Shown piece by piece: positions 17,758 through 26,256 of a DNA stretch of 64,000 bases. The first letter of the stretch is position 1, and each line of letters starts with the position of its first letter. Under the pieces are notes generated by a model. That model was not told the DNA's origin. It saw only the letters and a list, made by a program, of their open reading frames with translations, and ran no database searches. This stretch comes from Candidatus Delongbacteria bacterium (GTDB lineage Bacteria > UBA4055), in the NCBI GenBank assembly GCA_016937995.1, contig JAFGVM010000064.1, forward strand, positions 42,997 to 106,996. The letters are read 5' to 3'. The position numbers and the translations under genes are program-made.

Positions 17758-19036
17758 TCTGGATAGCTTTTTTTCTTATTACAAATTTCTGAGAAATAAA
17801 TATAATGATAAAAACTGAACCTACACTCCAAATATACCTGAATTCCCATTTAAGTAATCCCATGATACTAACGAAAAATACTAATAGTAAAAGTGAAAAA
17901 CTTACGATAGAATAATTTTTACGGAATGTATTAAAAGTAAGAGAATTAATTACTCCTATAATGTAGGAATATAGTGCTATCCCAAAAATTCCTGCATCTC
18001 TATAGAATGTATACAGCATCGTATAATGTGAGTTGTGATTTATTGCAGAACCGCCAAGGCTTCTGTATGTTGCAGTAATTTCATGAAATGAGTTATTGAT
18101 ATTCGCAAAAGGTATGGATATTTTCTTAAAAATGATATCTAGGATCCAATCTATTCCGGCTATAAAACCTCGAAAGTATGAATAATCATAATCAATTCCC
18201 ACTTTATAATTATTCAAAAAGTAGTCAAAAGCAGTGAATGGACCTGCAAAGTACCAAACGAAATAATTCTTAATTATTGAAAATGGATCAAGAGATTGAT
18301 TTGAGGTTCTGAATGTGCTCATAGAAATTATAAATGTAATTAGCAATAAAACACTAGCAATATATCTGAGCTTAATTTTCTTTTTATCAATAAGAAAATA
18401 AAAACCTAAAAAAAGATTTATAACAATTAAGAAAATAGGAAACCTTCCAATTGTAGATATACTGTATAAAATTAGGTTCAAAAAAGATATGAATAGAAAT
18501 CTCTTTGGTAACTTCTCCAACAAAACTCCTGCAATTGAAATGAACGAACATGCATAAAGGCTTGGTTTTACAAAATACGCAAAATATAGCAGATAATTTC
18601 CATATAGTCCTTCAGAAGAATATACCATACCTCTAAAAGTACCAGGATTAAGATTTCTTAACATACCTATTGTTTTCTGGATCATTAAAATTAGAATGAT
18701 AGTAATGAAAAATTGGAAATAAAAAAATAATTTTAATTTAATTGAATTATTTATATTGAAGTCAAGCTTTTTAACTTTTTTCAATAATAACTTCTTATTA
18801 CTTAAAAATGTTATGCTTCCTACAGAAAACATTATCAGAGATAAAATAATCAATTGATATGCATACATACTTGGTAGCCTCATTCCTATCAAATTGAAAG
18901 TAGATAGAAAAATAAATCCACCCCACCAAATCACATAAATTGTGGTTGGATTTGCTAAAGTCTCTGATTTTACCCATGCCAGAAAAATTGAGAGAAAAAT
19001 AACAGAAAATAAAATATAATAAAATGAATCAGGCAT
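17747..19036 (-). CDS. Wzy-like oligosaccharide repeat-unit polymerase
   Basis: 429 aa, strongly hydrophobic, with about 10-12 predicted membrane segments starting at FYYILFSVIFLSIFLAWV. Seen: a large extracytoplasmic loop around residues 250-330 with Arg and His residues (FRGFIAGIDWIL, SLGGSAINHNSHYTMLYTFYRDAGIFG). Such a loop, with a late Gly-rich segment, is characteristic of O-antigen polymerase-type proteins. No sequence motif identifies Wzy strictly; position between Wzz and the glycosyltransferases supports the call. It joins exported repeat units on the periplasmic face. Confidence 0.78.
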   Translation of the reverse strand: MPDSFYYILFSVIFLSIFLAWVKSETLANPTTIYVIWWGGFIFLSTFNLIGMRLPSMYAYQLIILSLIMFSVGSITFLSNKKLLLKKVKKLDFNINNSIKLKLFFYFQFFITIILILMIQKTIGMLRNLNPGTFRGMVYSSEGLYGNYLLYFAYFVKPSLYACSFISIAGVLLEKLPKRFLFISFLNLILYSISTIGRFPIFLIVINLFLGFYFLIDKKKIKLRYIASVLLLITFIISMSTFRTSNQSLDPFSIIKNYFVWYFAGPFTAFDYFLNNYKVGIDYDYSYFRGFIAGIDWILDIIFKKISIPFANINNSFHEITATYRSLGGSAINHNSHYTMLYTFYRDAGIFGIALYSYIIGVINSLTFNTFRKNYSIVSFSLLLLVFFVSIMGLLKWEFRYIWSVGSVFIIIFISQKFVIRKKAIQNEF

Positions 19037-19041
19037 CTACT

Positions 19042-19905
19042 TTACTCTTTAATTGCCGCAAAGATCTTCTTAAATCCCGGTTTCAATGAAACGATCAGGA
19101 CTGAAAACAATCCACCTAAAAACGTAGTCATTATGACCATGAAAGATCTTTTTGGATATATTCTTTTTGAAGGTATGTAAGGTTTATTGACTACTGTAAA
19201 AACATTTGAGGATAAAACGAACTTATCTTCGATCTTGGTTGACAGTTTCTTTTCAAGCATTTGTATAACTCTTGAATCCTTAGTTTTATTTATTAGATCC
19301 TCATAAAACTCAATATCAGCCTGCAGATTTTCAACATTTTGATTTCTTATATAGTCTCTAAGGGTAATTAAAATTTCATTCATAAGCTCATAAGCAAAAT
19401 ATTTATCCTTCAATTTAACAGACAGACCTATAGTATTATGATCAGTATTCACTGCGTATTTAATTACTTTTTCAAGAATTTTAATTGCAGTATCATGTTT
19501 CATCTGTTCTTTTAATTTTTTATCAGGCTCGATTTTATCAATTTTAGATAAAATATCTCCAAACAACCGTTCTTCTTTTTCGTATTTCTTATAAAATATT
19601 TCAAGGAAAGTATTGGATTTTAATGTTAGTAAGATCTGATTTATCACAGGTGTACTTGTATAGCCACCAAGTGAAAATCCCATCAAATTAGTACTGGATT
19701 CCAATGATGTTTCCTCAGATGCTTCTGCGGGTTTAATGATTGCATTCACTTCATAAATATGATCAACTACCAGTGAATAAATAATACTTCCAATTGCGAA
19801 GATCATTGTTATTAGTATAACCTGATATCTGTCTTTCCAAAGATTACGGATAAGATTATAAATGTTAAATTCATCCATCATGTCTTTCTGTTCTTCATTG
19901 CTCAT
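19042..19905 (-). CDS. Wzz-type polysaccharide chain-length determinant
   Basis: 287 aa. Seen: N-terminal cytoplasmic stretch, first TM at about 35-55 (YQVILITMIFAIGSIIYSLVV), a mostly helical periplasmic domain with charged coiled-coil regions, and a final TM after a Pro-rich KPYIPSKRIYPKRSFMVIM (about 237-275). This Pro-rich/TM2 layout is the Wzz hallmark. No C-terminal tyrosine kinase domain is present. It regulates modal length of the polymer made by the neighbouring polymerase. Conserved Wzz domain length, slightly short. Confidence 0.85.
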   Translation of the reverse strand: MSNEEQKDMMDEFNIYNLIRNLWKDRYQVILITMIFAIGSIIYSLVVDHIYEVNAIIKPAEASEETSLESSTNLMGFSLGGYTSTPVINQILLTLKSNTFLEIFYKKYEKEERLFGDILSKIDKIEPDKKLKEQMKHDTAIKILEKVIKYAVNTDHNTIGLSVKLKDKYFAYELMNEILITLRDYIRNQNVENLQADIEFYEDLINKTKDSRVIQMLEKKLSTKIEDKFVLSSNVFTVVNKPYIPSKRIYPKRSFMVIMTTFLGGLFSVLIVSLKPGFKKIFAAIKE

Positions 19906-19964
19906 TGCTATATCCTATTGTCCTTTAGTATTAATAATGACTTTGTTATACGTATAAATTTGAT

Positions 19965-21560
19965 TTAAGTTCGTTCCAATATGTTTTCGTTAAGTACGTG
20001 AATATTTGAATAAAGTTGATATGCTCTCATTCCTTCGATGTTCTCTAATATGTCATCAGGGATAAAACCGGGGTTCTTATCTTTAAATTCGATCACATCA
20101 TTTTTTATTATATCCCGGTGATATTTCAGATAGTAATAATCATGAGTTTCTGTATCAAAGCGGTTGGGAAAATTGACAGGCAGTTTTATTTTTCCCTGAA
20201 TTATACTATTCAACTTTCGGATAATTCTATACTCCAGATCCTGACATTTGTTGCTCAGTCCTATCTCTTTATTTCTAAAAATAGATGAGACATTATTAAT
20301 ATTTAGCAGTTTGGGATCAATTCTATTTAACAATCGGTTAACGATAGCTTTATATTTTCTGCTACTGTCAGGTAAGGACATGAAAAGATTCTCGATCCTG
20401 TGATCTAAAGGTGGAATGATAACATTTGTATATCTTCGCCAGACATTTACCAGACCGAACATGAACTTGGAGTTTCTTTCCCTTATATAGACATATTCAT
20501 TGAAGCTTGATATAGTTCTGTTCAGTTTCCAGTCAGTAAATAATTTTTCTAGATCAGAAATGATCTCATCAGTAATTTTCTGAGGGATCCGGTATTTACC
20601 TGAAGCATTAATTATGGTTTTATAGTAACTTGACTTTGTAAATTCATTGTTTAGTTCAGGGTCGCATGCATAGCCGAATATACCGTCGGCCAAAACACCC
20701 GAAATCAAATTTGAACCTTTAGGATCTACATCCGATAAGTAACTAAATAAATGACTATTTTGAACTCCAATAAAACCACCGGAAATTTCGGATAATTCAA
20801 CAATATCTTTCATGTATTTATCTTCGGTCAATTTATGAAAAATATGTTTTTTCCTGTCATATCCTAGCAGATCTATCACTTTTTTTGCAGCTGCATTTTC
20901 GATGATATTTTTATTAAAACCATAAGTTACGAACTCGTTTATATATTTTTCTTTATCGAACAATGAAAGGAACAAACGGCTGTCAAATCCTCCGCTTACA
21001 GGGAAAAGATATTCCTTATATTCCAACTCCTTAAAATATGATCTGATAGTATCGATCATTTCATCATAATTGTTCGCTGAGACTCCGGATATTTTTTCAT
21101 AGTCATAATTGAAGTATCTAGATTCTTTTACAGAATTATTTTCTATGTGTAATAAAGAACAGGCTTGTAAATATTTAACCTCTTGAAGCAAAGTTCTGTC
21201 AAGTAGAGTGTTTTCAAAAATAAAAAGCTCCCAAAATCCTATTTTGTCTTCAGTTGGGATAATTACATTTGAAGCAACATATTTATAGTTATTTGAAAAT
21301 ATTACCTGAGAACCGGTATTTGTGTAGAATACAGGTATTGAAGAAAAATGATCGGTGTATATACTTAAAGACCGTTCAGTGAATTCAATTTTTACTCCTC
21401 TGAATTTTGACATATCGGTAGCATTATCGAGTTCGTTCTTTAAATTTGTTATCAAGATCTCTGAGCTTGAAATTCTGTTTACAAATCCATTGATCTTTTT
21501 TTCGGTCAGTTGTATTTTGCTGTCACTGATATTGAATATTAATAAAAAATCGTTTTTCAA
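19965..21560 (-). CDS. Asparagine-synthetase-like amidotransferase of the polysaccharide locus
   Basis: 531 aa. Seen: an N-terminal Ntn-hydrolase-like part (residues about 1-170), without the catalytic Cys2 of true glutamine-dependent enzymes. Next is an ATP-pyrophosphatase domain with PP-loop YLFPVSGGFDSRLFLSLF (about 187-205) and a C-terminal helical region. Known: such proteins in capsule or O-antigen loci are thought to amidate uronic acids or act on other acyl groups. Without Cys2 the ammonia source is unclear, so glutaminase activity is unlikely. It starts 12 bases after the acetyltransferase stop, with no promoter evident. Confidence 0.8.
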   Translation of the reverse strand: MKNDFLLIFNISDSKIQLTEKKINGFVNRISSSEILITNLKNELDNATDMSKFRGVKIEFTERSLSIYTDHFSSIPVFYTNTGSQVIFSNNYKYVASNVIIPTEDKIGFWELFIFENTLLDRTLLQEVKYLQACSLLHIENNSVKESRYFNYDYEKISGVSANNYDEMIDTIRSYFKELEYKEYLFPVSGGFDSRLFLSLFDKEKYINEFVTYGFNKNIIENAAAKKVIDLLGYDRKKHIFHKLTEDKYMKDIVELSEISGGFIGVQNSHLFSYLSDVDPKGSNLISGVLADGIFGYACDPELNNEFTKSSYYKTIINASGKYRIPQKITDEIISDLEKLFTDWKLNRTISSFNEYVYIRERNSKFMFGLVNVWRRYTNVIIPPLDHRIENLFMSLPDSSRKYKAIVNRLLNRIDPKLLNINNVSSIFRNKEIGLSNKCQDLEYRIIRKLNSIIQGKIKLPVNFPNRFDTETHDYYYLKYHRDIIKNDVIEFKDKNPGFIPDDILENIEGMRAYQLYSNIHVLNENILERT

Positions 21561-21572
21561 ATTTATCTATTC

Positions 21573-22061
21573 TTATATTTCTTTTATGATTTTCGCCGGT
21601 GTTCCGCCTATGATCACGTTATTCTCTGTGAAATCCTTGTTCACCACGGAGTTAGCAGCAACTATTATTCCTTTTCCAGTAATATTCACTCCTGCCAGGA
21701 TCGTTGCTCCTGCACCTATCCAGCATTTTTCACCAATGAAAACAGGTTTGTCTATATGGTCTACCATACTACCGTCTTTTCTTTCATTCCAGCTGTCAGT
21801 ATCGAGTCCGGTGGAAATTATCTTTACATGAGCAGAAATAACAACATCATTAGAGATCGTAATTCCACCTGAACCGTTCAGATACGATCTATGATTTATA
21901 GCTACATTATCTCCAATACTGATCTTTTCAGGAGCTACCAGGTCAATAGGTCCATAGATCCTTATCTTATTTCCCTCAGGTATCCGTAAAAGTTTTTTAT
22001 AGTAGAACAGTCTTAAATTGTTTCTTATTTCTAAGCATTTTGAGATCAATTTGAATATCAT
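21573..22061 (-). CDS. Hexapeptide-repeat acyltransferase
   Basis: 162 aa, left-handed beta-helix. Seen: repeated hexapeptide turns ([IV]GxxxxI) such as ISIGDNVAINH, ITISNDVVISAHVKI and VFIGEKCWIGAGATILAGVNITGKGIIVAANSVVNKDF, ending in the C-terminal GGTPAKIIKEI, the signature of WcaF/NodL/maltose O-acetyltransferases. The active His is probably in the SAHVKI segment. Predicted to O-acetylate a sugar of the surface glycan. Its neighbour is an O-acetylesterase, a suggestive pair. Confidence 0.88.
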   Translation of the reverse strand: MIFKLISKCLEIRNNLRLFYYKKLLRIPEGNKIRIYGPIDLVAPEKISIGDNVAINHRSYLNGSGGITISNDVVISAHVKIISTGLDTDSWNERKDGSMVDHIDKPVFIGEKCWIGAGATILAGVNITGKGIIVAANSVVNKDFTENNVIIGGTPAKIIKEI

Positions 22062-22120
22062 AAATCATTTCCTGAAATATTAGTATTGTTATACACTTTA
22101 AAATATAGCTGAACAGATCG

Positions 22121-23539
22121 TTAATATCCACTGTTTTTTAACGGCCAGTCATCAGTTCTGAAAGGGCTCAACGGAAGATCTTCAGAATTATAGACATTGC
22201 ATTTTGGATCTGAACTCCATCCATACCTTACTGCAACAGGGTTATTAACATATTCGGAACTTAAGATAATATTTCCCCCTTCTAAATAAGCTTCAGCATC
22301 ATAGAATATCCTGTTAACTGAAGCTATTTCAAATCCTGTGATATCGTCACCGATAAATTTTAAGCCGTCATATGTATTTACAAGATCTACAGTGATTTGT
22401 TCATTTTTTACGGTATGATCCCTGTATACTGGCCCCGAATCAATTATTTTTTTGCTGTAAGTATTTTTTAATGCCAATAAAGATAATCTCCTCCCAACTT
22501 CCTGCTTATTTGCAGGATGGATATTGTCAGATTCACCGATATCTATCGTTATGGCAATTCCTGTATTTACAGTATTTTCAGCTGCAAATTTCATTGATTC
22601 TCTCATCAAAGCCCAGTTGTAATCAATTTTGTAGTTCGGTAATTGAACAAAATAAAATGGTAAAGTCTCTTCATTCCAATTACTTCTCCAGTCATTTATC
22701 AAAACGGGAAGTTGAAACCGGTATTTATAGCAAGCTCCATCAGTTCTGGTATTTCTTTCACCCTGATACCATATGAATCCTTTTATAGCAAACTCAGTAA
22801 AAGGAAAGATCATAGTATTAAAAATAGCAGAAGGGTAATGTCTTTCCTCAAGATCAGAATATTGATGATTGTAAACATCCTCAATATATTGTTTTCCACC
22901 TTCAACTTTTATGTTTCCTTCCATAGATGTCCATGATTCGATCATTGAACTTCCGTAGGAGGAATTTATCAATCCAATGGGTATGTCTAAATTTTCATTC
23001 AGTTCTTTTCCGAAGAAATAAGCTGTTGCTGAAAAATCCTTAACATTTACAGGAGAGCAATACTCCCAGGTATCCAAGATCTCAGGTTCATCATTTAACT
23101 GAAGTTCATAGGATTGAGTTACAGTGAACAATCTAATACAGGGGTTCTCGGATCTGCTGATCACGTCCTGACCATTTGTTGCAAAACTTGTGGATAGTAC
23201 CATATTTGATTGCCCTGAGCAGAACCAGACATCACCAATCAGTACATCTTCCAGATTTAAGATAATACCTTCTGATTCAAGTTCAAATAATACCGGTACT
23301 TTGGAAATTTTTAAGGGTTGAAATACAACACTCCATCTATCATTATCATCGACTATTGTACTTTTTTCCTGATCACAAATCCTGACAATTACCTCATCAC
23401 CCTGATCACCATATCCCCAAACTTTGATATCCTTATCTCTTTGAAGTATCATTTTATCCCTGAAAATACCTGATAAATAAGCCTCAGAGTAAAGTTGAGA
23501 TATCAGGGAAATAAATATTATTGACAGAATTATTTTCAT
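22121..23539 (-). CDS. Secreted sialate O-acetylesterase-like enzyme
   Basis: 472 aa. Seen: N-terminal signal peptide (about 1-18, MKIILSIIFISLISQLYSEA), an N-terminal beta domain, then the SASA/SGNH fold with nucleophile motif WFCSGQSNM (about 107-115). A second block has WYQGERNT, and the catalytic Asp/His pair lies in ESDNIHPANKQEVGRRL. Removes acetyl esters from sialate or other acetylated sugars. Next to an acetyltransferase, so it may trim or recycle the glycan of this locus. First gene of the minus-strand block; the opposite lectin-like gene diverges from it. Confidence 0.88.
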   Translation of the reverse strand: MKIILSIIFISLISQLYSEAYLSGIFRDKMILQRDKDIKVWGYGDQGDEVIVRICDQEKSTIVDDNDRWSVVFQPLKISKVPVLFELESEGIILNLEDVLIGDVWFCSGQSNMVLSTSFATNGQDVISRSENPCIRLFTVTQSYELQLNDEPEILDTWEYCSPVNVKDFSATAYFFGKELNENLDIPIGLINSSYGSSMIESWTSMEGNIKVEGGKQYIEDVYNHQYSDLEERHYPSAIFNTMIFPFTEFAIKGFIWYQGERNTRTDGACYKYRFQLPVLINDWRSNWNEETLPFYFVQLPNYKIDYNWALMRESMKFAAENTVNTGIAITIDIGESDNIHPANKQEVGRRLSLLALKNTYSKKIIDSGPVYRDHTVKNEQITVDLVNTYDGLKFIGDDITGFEIASVNRIFYDAEAYLEGGNIILSSEYVNNPVAVRYGWSSDPKCNVYNSEDLPLSPFRTDDWPLKNSGY

Positions 23540-23563
23540 GTTTTAACGAATTAAGTTTTCCTG

Positions 23564-23592
23564 TTGACATTTTTATAACCTTAATGTAATTT
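23564..23592 (+). promoter_or_regulatory. Sigma-70-type promoter
   Basis: TTGACA (23564-23569), 17-bp spacer, TAATTT (23587-23592), 55 bp before the start of the secreted repeat protein. The -35 is perfect, the -10 matches 4 of 6. Confidence 0.55.
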
Positions 23593-23647
23593 GATTTGTT
23601 CCAAAAAACAAGAAACCGTTAAAATAAAAAAAACATGGAGAACATCT

Positions 23648-24181
23648 ATGAAGAAAATCATTATTCTTGCTGTCGTTTTAGCAATTGTCAGCAGTTATGC
23701 TCAAAGATTGAAATGTATCACCACTATGTACGATAGTCCCAAAAAAGAAACTGTGATCTATGCTACATTCACTGATGGAAGTGTTTATTCAAGAGGCAGT
23801 GCTGATCAAAAATGGGATAAAGTGAGTATGGATGGAGTTCCTAAGGGAACCCGCTTCAAAGAGCTTACTGTAACTTATATCAACGGGGTTGCAGTTCTTT
23901 ACGCACTTTCATACAAAGATGACATTTATTCTAGGATCAGTACTCAGGAAAAATGGGGTGTTATAGAGAAGAATGGTCTTCCTGCCGGAAGATTAGAGAA
24001 TATTTCGGCTACAACAGCTGATAATGTTCTTGTTACTTACGCAACTTATCCGAACGGAGATATATACTACAGAACAAACAAAGAAAAAGTTTGGATTAAA
24101 ATTAACACAGATGGCTTACCAACAGATAAGAAAAAACCTGCTAAACCGATGAAACCCAAGAAACCTGTTAAGAACTTTTAA
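23648..24181 (+). CDS. Small secreted protein with three propeller-like repeats
   Basis: 177 aa from ATG 23648, chosen because GGAG lies seven bases upstream; codons before it lack a ribosome-binding site. Seen: signal peptide (KKIIILAVVLAIVSSYAQ), then three repeats of about 45 residues. Each carries a pattern 'YAT-(F/Y)-x-(D/N)G-(S/D)-(V/I)-Y-x-R ... W-x-K/V-I ... (D/N)G-(V/L)-P', at roughly residues 36-70, 84-118 and 131-165. It ends in a Lys/Pro-rich tail. The repeat resembles tectonin or PLL lectin blades, but function is not assigned. It is the only plus-strand gene inside the polysaccharide region. Confidence 0.75.
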   Translation: MKKIIILAVVLAIVSSYAQRLKCITTMYDSPKKETVIYATFTDGSVYSRGSADQKWDKVSMDGVPKGTRFKELTVTYINGVAVLYALSYKDDIYSRISTQEKWGVIEKNGLPAGRLENISATTADNVLVTYATYPNGDIYYRTNKEKVWIKINTDGLPTDKKKPAKPMKPKKPVKNF

Positions 24182-24198
24182 TGATTTTGTTGAAATAA

Positions 24199-24230
24199 AA
24201 AAAGGATAGCTGTTGCTATCCTTTTTCTTT
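24199..24230. terminator. Bidirectional rho-independent terminator
   Basis: AAAAAGGATAGC, loop TGTT, GCTATCCTTTTT: a perfect 12-bp stem with T-runs both ways, between convergent genes (repeat protein and wzx-like flippase). Confidence 0.92.
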
Positions 24231-24236
24231 TTTTGA

Positions 24237-25529
24237 TTATAATTTTTTTGAGAACTGATACCACAGATCTGAAATTTCTTTTCGTTCAATAACAAATATC
24301 GATCTTACTGTGAATTTTTCTTTAATAACATACATCAGTATATAAGACAATCCAAATATTGAGTATGAAGCAGTAGAAGCCCATGCAGCACCATTGATAC
24401 CCAATACAGGGATAAGATATATATTCAGCACAAAATTGACCGACAGTACAAGAAAAGCTGTTGCAAGATGAATGAACGGTTTTCCCTTGATAACAAAATA
24501 ATGACTTCCTACTTTTCCAAATGTAAGAAAAAGAATACCGATCAGAAGTATTTTAACAACTTCAACTGAATCCTGATATTTTGCACCGTAAAGAATTTCA
24601 GAAGAAATTAAATTTACTCCAAAATATACCGGAATACTTATCAATAACGTAATATAAAGCGAAAATTTCAAAGTTTTTGCTGTTAACATTCTGTATTCAG
24701 AACTATTAACGTCAAGATTATACAGTCTGGCTCTCAATGGATTTATTACGCTCATTGGTACCAACAGTATCATTTCAGCAATTCCAACACCGACTGAGTA
24801 TAGACCGAGAGAGGTATCGTCGATATAGAATTTTATAAGCCACTGGTCCATTCTGTAGTTCAGATAGATAAAGAGTGCACCGAAATATACGACTATTCCA
24901 TAGCTGATCTCTTCCAGAATTATCCTGAGATCGAACAGGAATTTGAATTTAATATTGATACTTTTTTTCATCATTATACAGCTGATGACACTTTTAAGAG
25001 AGAATACTATTAGGTAAGTTGTTACATTAAGATTTCCAGTAAGCCACAAAACGATGTATATAAAAATGATTAAGAATGAAGAATACAATGTGATCTTGTT
25101 CACTTGAATAATTTTCTCTTTACTTACGAACGTAGCATATAGGAGATTATTTAGGAAAGTAAAAAATATTAGAGCAATGGAAGCTAAAGTGATTATTAGA
25201 AAACTATAGTCATTAAAAATTATACCGAAATATTTTAATATTACAAGAGTACCGGATATTAAGAATGAAATGATAAAAAGAAATGTAAAGTTAACTTTGA
25301 AGATCTGTTCAAGAGAGTGTTTTGATTTTCTCTGAAAATAAGAAGTGGCATCAATTATTCCGATATGACCGAATTGAGCAAAGGCTGATAATGTCAGGAT
25401 TAAAAATTTTGCATATCCAAGTTCTTTCGGTCCAAGACTTTTTGCTATTATCACACTCGTGAAAAAAGCCAGAAAGATATTTATTATCTTTGTGATAAAA
25501 TCGAAAGATATATTTTTTTTATAACTCAT
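24237..25529 (-). CDS. Wzx-type flippase (MATE/MOP superfamily)
   Basis: 430 aa with about 12 TM segments. Seen: N-terminal SFDFITKIINIFLAFFTSVIIAKSLGPKELGYAKFLIL, the typical Wzx/RfbX start, and the second half PLRARLYNLDVNSSEYRM...FLVLSVNFVLNIYLIPVLGINGAAWASTASYSIFGL (conserved 'NIxLIPxxGxxGAAxAT'-like repeat of the family). Moves lipid-linked repeat units across the inner membrane. It starts 11 bases after the coaD stop, so is probably cotranscribed with coaD. Confidence 0.9.
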   Translation of the reverse strand: MSYKKNISFDFITKIINIFLAFFTSVIIAKSLGPKELGYAKFLILTLSAFAQFGHIGIIDATSYFQRKSKHSLEQIFKVNFTFLFIISFLISGTLVILKYFGIIFNDYSFLIITLASIALIFFTFLNNLLYATFVSKEKIIQVNKITLYSSFLIIFIYIVLWLTGNLNVTTYLIVFSLKSVISCIMMKKSINIKFKFLFDLRIILEEISYGIVVYFGALFIYLNYRMDQWLIKFYIDDTSLGLYSVGVGIAEMILLVPMSVINPLRARLYNLDVNSSEYRMLTAKTLKFSLYITLLISIPVYFGVNLISSEILYGAKYQDSVEVVKILLIGILFLTFGKVGSHYFVIKGKPFIHLATAFLVLSVNFVLNIYLIPVLGINGAAWASTASYSIFGLSYILMYVIKEKFTVRSIFVIERKEISDLWYQFSKKL

Positions 25530-25540
25530 CTATATACAGG

Positions 25541-26020
25541 CTATTTAATGAATTTCTTTTTTAATCTTTCAACTACGATATGTGGGACAAAGTTCTTAAT
25601 GTCAGCATTAAAGTTCGCAATTCCTTTTATGATGGATGAATTGATGAAAGAATATTCGTTCTTTGGCATCAGGAAAACAGTTTCTATCTTTTCATCGAGC
25701 CTTCTGTTCATGATCGCCATTTGAAGTTCGTATTCAAAATCCGCAAAAGCTCTTACACCTCTGACTAATATATTGATATCATGTTTTTTTGCATATTCAA
25801 CAGTAAGTTCCGAATTTGAATCCACGGTGACATTGGAAAGATGTTTTACTGATTCAGTTATCATTTCGATCCTTTCATCCACGTCAAATAAAGGTTTTTT
25901 ATGCGAATTTTCACCAACAAGTACAACAAGTTTACCGAACATTCTGGATGCTCTTTCGATCAGGTCCAAGTGACCGTTAGTGATAGGATCGAACGTTCCC
26001 GGATATATTGCAGTTTTCAT
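25541..26020 (-). CDS. coaD: Phosphopantetheine adenylyltransferase
   Basis: 159 aa, family-typical. Seen: the nucleotidyltransferase start AIYPGTFDPITNGHLDLIERA with the (T/H)xGH motif at about 15-18, the RGVRAFADFEYELQMAIMNRRL block, and SFINSSIIKGIANFNADIKNFVP at the C-terminus (ISSTxxR-type region altered to INSSIIK). Converts 4'-phosphopantetheine plus ATP to dephospho-CoA. Two of its residues are unusual, but the length and overall order are normal. First gene of the minus-strand block before a 236-bp gap to rnfC. Confidence 0.95.
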   Translation of the reverse strand: MKTAIYPGTFDPITNGHLDLIERASRMFGKLVVLVGENSHKKPLFDVDERIEMITESVKHLSNVTVDSNSELTVEYAKKHDINILVRGVRAFADFEYELQMAIMNRRLDEKIETVFLMPKNEYSFINSSIIKGIANFNADIKNFVPHIVVERLKKKFIK

Positions 26021-26138
26021 TTAAACCTCTCAGATAAATTACTTCATTTCTCAAGATACAATTGAATTATAAAGAATTTAGTGGAAGATTACACTTAAAA
26101 TTTTAACAATTTAAAAGATATATTTATAAAATAATAAT

Positions 26139-26167
26139 TTGACTAAAAGATAAACGGTCATTATTTT
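26139..26167 (+). promoter_or_regulatory. Candidate sigma-70 promoter for rnf
   Basis: TTGACT, 17-bp spacer, TATTTT, about 90 bp upstream of rnfC. Plausible but the -10 is weak, and other AT-rich candidates lie nearer. Confidence 0.3.
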
Positions 26168-26256
26168 TCGACCATAAATTACAATATCTATATAATTGAA
26201 TATAGATGAGATAGGTGAAACTATACTTATGAAATAATATAAATTGGAGAATGTCG

